From Schwartzia sp. (in: firmicutes) (lineage in GTDB: Bacteria; Bacillota; Negativicutes; Selenomonadales; Selenomonadaceae), in contig JAFNYY010000079.1 in the NCBI GenBank assembly GCA_017383125.1, positions 1-50,507 on the forward strand: a stretch of DNA of 50,507 bases, given 5' to 3'. Shown in pieces: positions 34,905 through 42,620 of this stretch. The first letter of the stretch is position 1. Every line of letters begins with the position of its first letter. The translations under genes and the position numbers were made by a program. The notes under the pieces were generated by a model, which ran no database searches, had not been told where the DNA came from, and saw nothing but the letters and a program-made list of their open reading frames with translations.

Positions 34905-36110
34905 ATGATAGAGATAAAGAAACAAAAAAATATAGCCATCCTCGGGTCAACCGGTTCAATCGGCACACAGACTCTGGATGTTGTCCGCTCACATCCGGAG
35001 CTGTTTACGGTAAAAGCTATCGCAGCCTACGCTAGTGATGAGCTGGTGGAGAAACAGCTGGCCGAATTTGTCCCGGAGCTGGTAGTTCTTGTGGATGAGG
35101 CGGCTGCCGACAGGCTTCGTAAGAGGGTAGGGGATAAGTACAAGGGCAGGACTGAGATTTTGTCCGGCAGCGAGGCGCTTATCACTGCAGCTACCCTTGA
35201 CAGCATAGACACAGTCGTAACTTCCCTTATGGGCTTTGCAGGTCTGGCTCCCACCATGGCTGCAATCAAGGCCCATAAGCATATTGCTTTGGCTAATAAA
35301 GAGACTCTCGTCGTTGCCGGTGAGCTGGTTATGAAGACAGCTGCGGCTGAGGGCGTAGCAATTCTTCCGGTGGACAGTGAGCACTGCGCTCTGTTCCAGT
35401 GTCTTGAGGGCGAGCGCCGGGACAAGATAAGCAAGCTTGTTGTTACGGCTTCCGGCGGTCCCTTCCGCGGCAAGACAACGGAAGACCTTGCCGGTGTTAC
35501 CGTTAAGGAATGCTTGGCTCATCCTACCTGGTCAATGGGAAAGAAGATTACCATTGACTCAGCCACCCTCGTAAATAAGGGACTGGAGGTTATCGAGGCG
35601 CATTGGCTCTACGATATTCCCTATGACAGGATTCAGGTTGTAGTCCATCCTCAGAGTATAATACACTCCATGATAGAATATGTGGACGGAGCTGTGATGG
35701 CACAGCTCGGCTCCACCGATATGCGTCTGCCTATTCAGTACGCGCTTACTTATCCGGAGCGTCAGGCGGCAGAGTGGCCGCGGCTCGATTTTTGGCAGAT
35801 GAAGAATCTGACCTTTGAAAAGCCGGACACGGATACCTTCCGTGGGCTTAAGATTGCCTATCAGGTAGGCAAGGCCGGCGGAATAATGCCCTGTATATTC
35901 AATGGGGCAAATGAGATCGCCGTTGCTGAATTCTTAGCCGGAAATATCGGATTCCTTGATATTTACGAGATTATTGAACGTACTATTGATGCCCGGGAGA
36001 ATGTTGCCGACGAGCTGAGCCTTGATACTCTCAATAGGGAGGATGCCTGGGCAAGAGAATACGCCCGTAGCATCGTGAACAGCATTTGCCGTGCCGGGGG
36101 AGGCAAGTGA
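34905..36110 (+). CDS. dxr: 1-deoxy-D-xylulose 5-phosphate reductoisomerase
   Basis: A 401-residue NADPH enzyme of the MEP isoprenoid pathway. The N-terminal cofactor site is ILGSTGSIGTQTLDVV. Metal and substrate residues are in PVDSEHCALFQCL and TASGGPFRG; the flexible loop is HPTWSMGKKITIDSATLVNKGLE. The start follows AAAGAGGCTTTT. The stop overlaps the rseP start by one base. Confidence 0.97.
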   Translation: MIEIKKQKNIAILGSTGSIGTQTLDVVRSHPELFTVKAIAAYASDELVEKQLAEFVPELVVLVDEAAADRLRKRVGDKYKGRTEILSGSEALITAATLDSIDTVVTSLMGFAGLAPTMAAIKAHKHIALANKETLVVAGELVMKTAAAEGVAILPVDSEHCALFQCLEGERRDKISKLVVTASGGPFRGKTTEDLAGVTVKECLAHPTWSMGKKITIDSATLVNKGLEVIEAHWLYDIPYDRIQVVVHPQSIIHSMIEYVDGAVMAQLGSTDMRLPIQYALTYPERQAAEWPRLDFWQMKNLTFEKPDTDTFRGLKIAYQVGKAGGIMPCIFNGANEIAVAEFLAGNIGFLDIYEIIERTIDARENVADELSLDTLNREDAWAREYARSIVNSICRAGGGK

Positions 36111-37141
36111 TGGTTACTGTCATTTCCGCCCTTGTTGTTTTTGGCATTCTCGTCCTTGTCCATGAGCTTGGCCACTTTGTGATGGCGAAGCGGACAGGAA
36201 TGTTTGTAAAGGAATTTGCCATAGGCTTTGGACCAAAGATTATCAGTCGGAAAATCGGAGAGACTGTTTACTCTATCCGCTGCATCCCGCTGGGAGGCTT
36301 CAACGATATTGCCGGTATGGACCCCGGCGATGATGAGGCCGGAGAGCGTTCCTATTTCCGTAAGCCGATTGCTCACCGCATGGTGGTTATCGTTGCCGGT
36401 GCGGCAATGAATCTCATCCTGCCCATATTCCTCTTCTGGGGAATGCTCTATTTTAACGGAGTAGCCTCGCCGTCACCGGAGCCGGTGCTTGGAGAGGTAG
36501 TGGCCAATACTCCGGCAGCAAAGGCCGGTTTGAAGGACGGCGACCGGATCGTTAAAATGGACGATAAGGTCATAAACAGCTGGCAGGATTTTACCGCCGT
36601 CGTCCGCGATGGTGCCGGACACAGCTACAGGGTTGTATTGGAGCGCGATGGCAAACAGCAGGAAACCGTTCTTACACCGGAATACAACGAGCAGGCCAAG
36701 CGGGCTATGGTTGGCGTCCGCAGTGATGTCATAACAGAAAAAGTAGGCATTGGCGAGGCTTTTTCCATGGCATTAAGCCGAAATATGCTGATTATCCGTC
36801 GAATGATTGAGGGAATCGGTGATATTATTTTCGGTGAGGCTGCCGGTGAGGTTTCCGGTCCTATAGGTGTCATTCAGATGACCGGCGAGATGGCTGAAGC
36901 CGGTATGCTGCCGCTTATCAACTTCGCGGCACTGCTGAGCCTGAATCTGGGCATTGTAAATCTCCTGCCTATTCCGGCTCTTGACGGCGGGCATTTCGTA
37001 ATGCTGCTGCTGGAGGCCGTAAGAGGCAAGCCGCTTGGAGAAAAGGCCCTCGGCAATATTCAGATGATTGGTATTGCCTGTCTTTTGACTATAATGCTTT
37101 TTGCAACGAAAAACGATATTGTACGAATATTTTTCAAGTAA
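36110..37141 (+). CDS. rseP: Site-2 intramembrane metalloprotease
   Basis: A 343-residue RseP/RasP protease that cuts membrane-embedded regulators such as anti-sigma factors and leftover signal peptides. The zinc motif is at the very N-terminus (HELGH, residues 18-22). A single PDZ domain lies in the middle (about residues 125-200, PAAKAGLKDGDRIVKMD). The third zinc ligand is in the LDG segment NLLPIPALDGGH. I chose the ATG at 36110 with GGGGGAGG upstream. A TTG at 36086 would add residues inside dxr. Confidence 0.95.
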   Translation: MVTVISALVVFGILVLVHELGHFVMAKRTGMFVKEFAIGFGPKIISRKIGETVYSIRCIPLGGFNDIAGMDPGDDEAGERSYFRKPIAHRMVVIVAGAAMNLILPIFLFWGMLYFNGVASPSPEPVLGEVVANTPAAKAGLKDGDRIVKMDDKVINSWQDFTAVVRDGAGHSYRVVLERDGKQQETVLTPEYNEQAKRAMVGVRSDVITEKVGIGEAFSMALSRNMLIIRRMIEGIGDIIFGEAAGEVSGPIGVIQMTGEMAEAGMLPLINFAALLSLNLGIVNLLPIPALDGGHFVMLLLEAVRGKPLGEKALGNIQMIGIACLLTIMLFATKNDIVRIFFK

Positions 37142-37172
37142 ACTTGAGTCTTGAGGTCGGAAAGGAATTTAT

Positions 37173-38261
37173 ATGCCGGACTACACAAACTATGGCCGCA
37201 AAAATACCCGTCAGATAAAAATCGGTGGGATTCCCATCGGCGGCGGCGCTCAGATTTCCGTTCAATCCATGACGAACACAAAGACCACGGATACAGCAGC
37301 AACCATCACGCAGATAAATGCCCTTACGGCAGCCGGCTGTGATATTGTCCGCCTGGCGGTGCCGGATATGGACGCAGCCAAGAACCTTGGCAGCATAGTT
37401 GAGAAGTCTCCCGTCCCCCTTGTGGCCGATATTCACTTTGATTACCGGCTGGCACTGGAGGCCATCAATCAGGGTATATCTGCGCTGCGGCTCAATCCTG
37501 GAAACATCGGTGACCACGAGAGGGTAAGAATGGTTGTGACAGCAGCCAAAGCCGCCAATATACCGATTCGCATCGGCGTAAATGCCGGCTCCCTTGACAA
37601 AAGGCTGCTGGAGAAGTACGGCGGCGTCACCGCTGAAGCTTTGGTAGAGTCCGCCATGGAGCATGTGCGGATTCTTGAGGAGCTTGACTTCTATGATATG
37701 AAAATATCTCTGAAGGCACATGATGTTCCGCTGACACTGGCTGCTTATCGGCTTATGCACGAGACTGTGGACTACCCGCTGCATCTTGGTATCACCGAGG
37801 CCGGCACACCTACCACCGGCATAATAAAATCTTCTGTCGGTATCGGTGCGCTCCTTGCAGAGGGTATCGGCGATACGCTCCGCATATCTCTTACCGGTGA
37901 CCCGGTAATCGAGGTTAAGGTAGCCAGAGAGATTTTGAAATCTCTCGGACTCCGGGAATACGGCCCGACGCTTGTGTCCTGTCCCACCTGCGGCCGCACC
38001 TGCATAGATCTGCCGGCTATAGCGGCCAGAGTTGAGAAGCGCCTTGAGGAAATCAAGGAGCCAATCAGCGTCGCGGTCATGGGCTGCGTCGTAAACGGCC
38101 CCGGCGAGGCCAGAGATGCCGATGTAGGTATCGCCGGCGGCAAAGGAGAAGGTCTTGTCTTCCGTCATGGTGAGGTTCTCCGCAAGGTACCGGAGAATGA
38201 ACTGGTAGACGAGCTGTTCAAGGAAATAGATGCATTGCTGGCAGAGAAACAATCTGCCTGA
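37173..38261 (+). CDS. ispG: 4-hydroxy-3-methylbut-2-en-1-yl diphosphate synthase (IspG/GcpE)
   Basis: A 362-residue [4Fe-4S] enzyme for the second-last MEP pathway step. The TIM-barrel domain holds IGGGAQISVQSMTNT and PLVADIHFDYRLAL. The cluster ligands are the Cys pair in SCPTCGRTC (residues about 270-277) and the Cys in VMGCVVNGPGEA (about 310). The reaction needs low-potential electrons from ferredoxin or flavodoxin. The ATG follows GGAAAGGAATTTAT. Confidence 0.97.
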   Translation: MPDYTNYGRKNTRQIKIGGIPIGGGAQISVQSMTNTKTTDTAATITQINALTAAGCDIVRLAVPDMDAAKNLGSIVEKSPVPLVADIHFDYRLALEAINQGISALRLNPGNIGDHERVRMVVTAAKAANIPIRIGVNAGSLDKRLLEKYGGVTAEALVESAMEHVRILEELDFYDMKISLKAHDVPLTLAAYRLMHETVDYPLHLGITEAGTPTTGIIKSSVGIGALLAEGIGDTLRISLTGDPVIEVKVAREILKSLGLREYGPTLVSCPTCGRTCIDLPAIAARVEKRLEEIKEPISVAVMGCVVNGPGEARDADVGIAGGKGEGLVFRHGEVLRKVPENELVDELFKEIDALLAEKQSA

Positions 38262-38296
38262 ATATAGAAAATAAAGAAACGAAAAGAGGAAAATAA

Positions 38297-40009
38297 ATGC
38301 GCACATCTCAGCTTTATGCCCCCACTCTCCGTGAGACCCCTGCTGAGGCCGAGGTCATCAGCCACAAGCTTATGCTTCGTGCCGGTATGATCCGCAAGGC
38401 TGCCGGCGGTCTCTATACCTATCTGCCCCTTGCCTGGCGTACCCTGCGGAAAATCATGCAGATTGTCCGTGAAGAAATGGATGCCGCCGGCGGTCAGGAA
38501 ATCGCTATGCCTATCGTCCAGCCGGCAGAAATCTGGCAAGAAACCGGCCGCTGGTCCGTATACGGCGATGAGATGTTCAGGGTAAACGACCGTCACGGCC
38601 GCAACTTCTGCCTTGGACCAACCCATGAGGAAATGGTTACCACCCTCATCCGTGACGAGGTACGCTCCTACAAGCAGCTGCCGCTGCTCCTATATCAGAT
38701 TCAGAATAAGTATCGTGACGAAATCCGTCCCCGCTTCGGTCTCATGCGCGGCCGCGAGTTTATCATGAAGGATTTGTACTCCTTCGACAAGGACCAGGCC
38801 GGTATGGATGAGTCCTACAAGAAGATGTACGATGCTTACTGGCGTATATTTGATCGTATCGGTCTGCAGTTCCGTCCGGTAGAGGCAGACAACGGTGCTA
38901 TCGGCGGCGGTCACTCCCACGAGTTCACTGTTTTGGCCGATGCCGGCGAGTCCAACATCGTATACTGCGATAAGTGTGATTACGCTGCCAGCGACGAAAA
39001 GGCAGAGCTTCTGCCCATCGCTGCCGAGCAGGAGGAGATGGAGCCGCTGGCTAAGGTGGCAACTCCTGACGCACACACCATCGAGCTGCTGGTTGACTTC
39101 CTCAAGTGCGATATTAAGCACACCATTAAAGCTGTAGCATTCCAGACTGAGAAGGATGAGGTCGTATTGGCTTTTGTCCGCGGCGACCACGATGTAAACG
39201 AGGTAAAGGTTATCAACGCTATCGGAGCCATTGACCTGCACATGGCAGAGGAGGCAGCTATCCGTGAGGTAGGCGGTATGCCCGGTTTCATGAGTCCTAT
39301 CGGCATCAAGAAGGGCACAAAGATTGTTGTTGATACCACCGTAATGAATATGTACAACGCAGTCAGCGGCGCCAACGAGGTGGGTATGCACTACACCGGT
39401 GTTAATCCGGCCCGTGACTTCGACAAGAACGAAATCATTGTTACCGATATCCGTCTGATTAAGGACGGAGATCCCTGCCCTCGCTGCGGCGGTACTGTCC
39501 ACATGACCCGCGGTATCGAGGCCGGTCAGGTATTCACCCTTGGTACCAAGTATTCCAAGGCGCTCCATGCCACCTATCTCGATGAGCAGGGCAAGGAACA
39601 GCTCCTTATGATGGGATGCTACGGTATCGGCGTATCCCGCACTATGGCAGCTGCTATCGAGCAGTGCAACGACAAGGACGGCATCATCTGGCCTCGCAGC
39701 ATTGCTCCTTATGAAGTGGTTGTTGTACCGGTCAATGCTAAGGTACCTGAGCAGCTTGCTTTGGCCGAGGAAATCTACGAAGAGCTGAAAAAGGCCGGCG
39801 TAGACACCATCATCGACGACCGCAAGGAACGCGCCGGTGTCAAGTTTAAGGACTGCGATCTCATCGGCTATCCCCTCCGCATTACCGTCGGTCCGAAGGC
39901 CGTAGAGAATGACACCATCGAGCTGAAGGTTCGCAAGAACGGTGAGACGGCAGAGGCCGGCAAGGCTGAAGTTGTTGCCAAGGCTATCGAGATGCTGAAA
40001 GACCTCTAA
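38297..40009 (+). CDS. proS: Prolyl-tRNA synthetase (bacterial type with editing domain)
   Basis: A 570-residue class II synthetase that charges tRNA-Pro. Motif 1 and 2 regions are visible ([60 protein letters not shown]). The INS editing domain occupies about residues 225-385. Motif 3 and the anticodon-binding domain follow ([23 protein letters not shown]). The ATG follows AGAGGAAAATAA. In many Firmicutes polC follows proS; here a repeat element follows instead. Confidence 0.97.
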   Translation: MRTSQLYAPTLRETPAEAEVISHKLMLRAGMIRKAAGGLYTYLPLAWRTLRKIMQIVREEMDAAGGQEIAMPIVQPAEIWQETGRWSVYGDEMFRVNDRHGRNFCLGPTHEEMVTTLIRDEVRSYKQLPLLLYQIQNKYRDEIRPRFGLMRGREFIMKDLYSFDKDQAGMDESYKKMYDAYWRIFDRIGLQFRPVEADNGAIGGGHSHEFTVLADAGESNIVYCDKCDYAASDEKAELLPIAAEQEEMEPLAKVATPDAHTIELLVDFLKCDIKHTIKAVAFQTEKDEVVLAFVRGDHDVNEVKVINAIGAIDLHMAEEAAIREVGGMPGFMSPIGIKKGTKIVVDTTVMNMYNAVSGANEVGMHYTGVNPARDFDKNEIIVTDIRLIKDGDPCPRCGGTVHMTRGIEAGQVFTLGTKYSKALHATYLDEQGKEQLLMMGCYGIGVSRTMAAAIEQCNDKDGIIWPRSIAPYEVVVVPVNAKVPEQLALAEEIYEELKKAGVDTIIDDRKERAGVKFKDCDLIGYPLRITVGPKAVENDTIELKVRKNGETAEAGKAEVVAKAIEMLKDL

Positions 40010-40024
40010 GATATTGATAATATA

Positions 40025-40218
40025 ACCTCATCCGTCTCGCTTCGCGAGCCACCTTCTACAAATATACTAAGTTCATCCATCCCTTCGCTCGGATATCACT
40101 AAGTAGTTTGCATGGCTCGCACCAAATTCGCAAGCTCATTAAGTGCTCATGCACACCCAGAGGGGAAGGTCGTGACCCTCTCCTTTGGAGAGGGGGGACC
40201 GTTTGCGGTGGGTGAGGT
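40025..40218. repeat. Dispersed intergenic repeat, copy B (inverted relative to A)
   Basis: 194 bp with terminal inverted repeat AACCTCATCC/GGGTGAGGTT and an internal palindrome-like block (CCCTCTCCTTTGGAGAGGG). Its reverse complement aligns with copy A over about 170 bp at high identity by eye. It fills most of the 400-bp gap between proS and ctsR. Confidence 0.8.
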
Positions 40219-40272
40219 TGGATAAATGGCTTATCCTTAAGCGTTGTTTACTAAGATTTACGCTAAGTAAAG

Positions 40273-40314
40273 GACTCTGGAAAAATGATTATTCATTTTC
40301 CGGAGTCTTTTTTA
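40273..40314 (+). terminator. Terminator upstream of ctsR
   Basis: Stem GGACTCTGGAAAAT/ATTTTCCGGAGTC with a short loop and T6. It may end proS transcription after the repeat. A related A/T hairpin remnant sits at positions 1-24 of the window. Confidence 0.85.
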
Positions 40315-40315
40315 C

Positions 40316-40344
40316 TTGTGAAAAGTCAAAAAATCAGATATAAT
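40316..40344 (+). promoter_or_regulatory. Promoter of the ctsR operon
   Basis: -35 TTGTGA (40316-40321), a 17-bp spacer and consensus -10 TATAAT (40339-40344). Confidence 0.8.
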
Positions 40345-40361
40345 AAAGTCAAATAGTCAGT
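40322..40361 (+). promoter_or_regulatory. Probable CtsR operator, two direct repeats
   Basis: AAAGTCAAAAAATCAG (40322-40337) and AAAGTCAAATAGTCAG (40345-40360) repeat with a 23-bp period and bracket the -10 box. Each contains AGTCAAA, which matches the CtsR heptad RGTCAAA. The second heptad of each pair follows at 8 bp rather than the usual 10 bp and is degenerate. Autoregulation by CtsR is inferred from position. Confidence 0.6.
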
Positions 40362-40416
40362 TGTAATTTTGAAATAAGTAATTGGTTGTGTTTTATTCGG
40401 AATCGAGGTCTTTACT

Positions 40417-40872
40417 ATGAGTAACATTGCCGACATGATAGAGGCATATATCCTCCAGCGCCTTGCCATGGAGCAGAGCGGACAGGTGGAGATACGCCGT
40501 ACCGATATTGCCGAGGAGATTTCCTGTGCGCCTTCACAGATAAGCTATGTACTCTCTACCCGTTTCACTCCGCAGAAGGGATTTGCCGTTGAATCACGCC
40601 GCGGTCTCGGCGGCTTTATCCGCATTGTGCAGGTTCCTATGCGGGAGATTATCTATGATGAAATGCTGGAGAAGCTGGAGGATGATCCAGAGTACGAAAC
40701 CGTTCAGTCTATGGTGCGGTACCTTTTGCAGCATCAGATGATATCGAAGCGGGAGGCAGCTTTGGTGATGGCGTCCGTTACCGCGGCCTACGAAGCAATG
40801 GACACTGATGAAAGAGTGCATCTTATTAAATCCTTGTTCCTGACCTTGGAGCATTATGGGGAGGAGAGCTGA
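40417..40872 (+). CDS. ctsR: Transcriptional repressor CtsR
   Basis: A 151-residue heat-shock repressor of clp genes. The N-terminal winged helix holds RRTDIAEEISCAPSQISYVLSTRF, and the beta-wing GFAVESRRGLGGFIRI has the conserved Arg and Gly-rich tip that senses heat. The C-terminal helical domain is the target of the McsB kinase/ClpC pathway. GAGGT lies 8 bp before the ATG. mcsA follows after 2 bp. Confidence 0.96.
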   Translation: MSNIADMIEAYILQRLAMEQSGQVEIRRTDIAEEISCAPSQISYVLSTRFTPQKGFAVESRRGLGGFIRIVQVPMREIIYDEMLEKLEDDPEYETVQSMVRYLLQHQMISKREAALVMASVTAAYEAMDTDERVHLIKSLFLTLEHYGEES

Positions 40873-40874
40873 CA

Positions 40875-41525
40875 ATGCTGTGTGATGAGTGCGGAAAAAA
40901 TCCGGCAAGTATCCATATCGTGCAGATTACACCGGAGGGCAAAGCTGCCAGAAATCTCTGTCAGCAGTGTGCTGCGAAGTTTGGTGCGGGCCTTCCCAGC
41001 CTTGAGGAAATGGGAGATTTGGAGGGAGATTTCACCGTCAATGATTTCCTGAGAGGGGTTTTCGGAGGAAGTCAGTCCCGCAAGGGTGAAAAGAAAGTTC
41101 GTCTGCAGACGGGGAAGAACCTCTCCGAACTGGATTCGGAAATCCTTGACCCGGCAAAGGCTTTTTCCGCCGGCGGCAGCGAGGAAAAGCCGGCTGACAG
41201 CCAGCAGGAGGAAGCCGCAGGACCGATGCGCTGTGATAGCTGCGGTCTGACACTGCAGGAATTTGCCGACAGCGGAAAGCTTGGCTGTGACAACTGCTAC
41301 AGCACATTCCAGAAGTATTTGACACCGGTTTTGAAGCGTATTCATGGTGCCGGAAGCCACAGCGGAAAAATACCGGTCAGAAGCGGTGACAGGCTGGCGG
41401 TAAAACGGCGTCTGGACAGCCTCCGCGTGAAGCTGAAAGAGGCGGTGGCTGCAGAAGAATATGAAAAGGCAGCAGAATACCGCGATATGATTCGTGCCAT
41501 GGAGCCGGAGAAGGGGGAGGTGTAA
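40875..41525 (+). CDS. mcsA: McsA, zinc-finger activator of the McsB arginine kinase
   Basis: A 216-residue protein with two CxxC zinc fingers, MLCDECGKNP..CQQC (residues 3-35) and MRCDSCGLTL..GCDNC (about 118-142). A C-terminal UVR helix follows (KLKEAVAAEEYEKAAEYRDMIRAME). A linker of about 70 variable residues between the fingers is longer than in Bacillus, whose protein is about 185. The start follows GGGGAGGAGAGCTGAC. It activates McsB and helps CtsR release. Confidence 0.93.
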   Translation: MLCDECGKNPASIHIVQITPEGKAARNLCQQCAAKFGAGLPSLEEMGDLEGDFTVNDFLRGVFGGSQSRKGEKKVRLQTGKNLSELDSEILDPAKAFSAGGSEEKPADSQQEEAAGPMRCDSCGLTLQEFADSGKLGCDNCYSTFQKYLTPVLKRIHGAGSHSGKIPVRSGDRLAVKRRLDSLRVKLKEAVAAEEYEKAAEYRDMIRAMEPEKGEV

Positions 41526-41528
41526 GCC

Positions 41529-42620
41529 GTGACCAATACCTTGAAGCGACCGGAGAATACATGGCTTACCGGTACCTCGGATAATGTGGTTGTTTTGGCC
41601 AGCCGGGTAAGGCTTGCCAGAAATTTTGCCGGTATGCCGTTTCCAAATCGGGCGAATGCACAGCAGCTGGAGTCTGTGCTTATGAAAGCAGGGGAATGCT
41701 TCAGCGACATAGAAATCGCTCTGAAAAAGCGGCTGGATGTAATTGATGTTGACAAGCTTGGCTCTCTGGAGCGGCGGGTGCTGGTGGAAAAGCAGCTGGT
41801 GCGCAGTCAGTTTGTGAATCAGTCAAAGAGCCGTGCTGTCTTTGTAGATGAAGATGAAACCGCCGCCGTGATGGTGAATGAGGAAGACCATCTCCGTATA
41901 CACTGCATGGGCGCCGGACTTTGCCTTGAGGAGCAGCTTGAGAGAGCCTTTGCTATCGATGATGCTGTTGAGGCAAGGCAGGATATTGCCTTTGACGAAA
42001 AGCTTGGCTATATCACCTCCTGTCCCACCAATCTGGGTACCGGACTGAGGGCAACGGCAGTGCTTCATCTGCCGGGATTGTTCTACACCCAGAATATGCA
42101 GAATATTACTACCATATCCCAGCAACTTGGTCTCTCTGTCCGACCCTTGTTCGGCAAGGGCAACGAGAGCAAGGGGAATCTGTATATTATTGCCAATCAG
42201 ATGACCCTGGGCTTCAGCGAGCAGGGAATAATCGATAATATTGTCAGCGCCGTTCAGGGTATTACCGACAATGAGCTGAGAGCCAGAAAGGCGCTTCAGA
42301 TGTACAGCGGAGCAAGGCTGGAAAATTCCGCCCGTCGGGCATTGGGAATCATGAAATACAGCTCCCTGCTGGAATGGGATGAAGCAATGGAATTCATCAG
42401 CAAGATAAGAATGGGCATAGACAGGGGCTACATCACCGAGGTATCAGCTGAGGTAGTAGGACGCCTCCTTATCGCTATTCAGCCGGCTTACATAAAATAT
42501 ATAGAAAACAATGAAAATATGTCCCAGACAGAGCTTTCTCAGGCAAGGGCAGACCTCGTACAGACTATTCTTGCCGGCAGAGGAACAGACTGCACTATCG
42601 AGGACAGGAGAGAAATATGA
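41529..42620 (+). CDS. mcsB: Protein arginine kinase McsB
   Basis: A 363-residue enzyme of the phosphagen-kinase fold that marks proteins with phospho-arginine for ClpCP degradation. The N-terminal WLTGTSDNVVVLASRVRLARNF, HCMGAGLCLEEQL, and CPTNLGTGLRATAVLHLPGL with its catalytic Cys are diagnostic. The start is GTG at 41529 about nine bases after GGGGGAGG. The stop overlaps clpC (ATGA). Confidence 0.95.
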   Translation: MTNTLKRPENTWLTGTSDNVVVLASRVRLARNFAGMPFPNRANAQQLESVLMKAGECFSDIEIALKKRLDVIDVDKLGSLERRVLVEKQLVRSQFVNQSKSRAVFVDEDETAAVMVNEEDHLRIHCMGAGLCLEEQLERAFAIDDAVEARQDIAFDEKLGYITSCPTNLGTGLRATAVLHLPGLFYTQNMQNITTISQQLGLSVRPLFGKGNESKGNLYIIANQMTLGFSEQGIIDNIVSAVQGITDNELRARKALQMYSGARLENSARRALGIMKYSSLLEWDEAMEFISKIRMGIDRGYITEVSAEVVGRLLIAIQPAYIKYIENNENMSQTELSQARADLVQTILAGRGTDCTIEDRREI

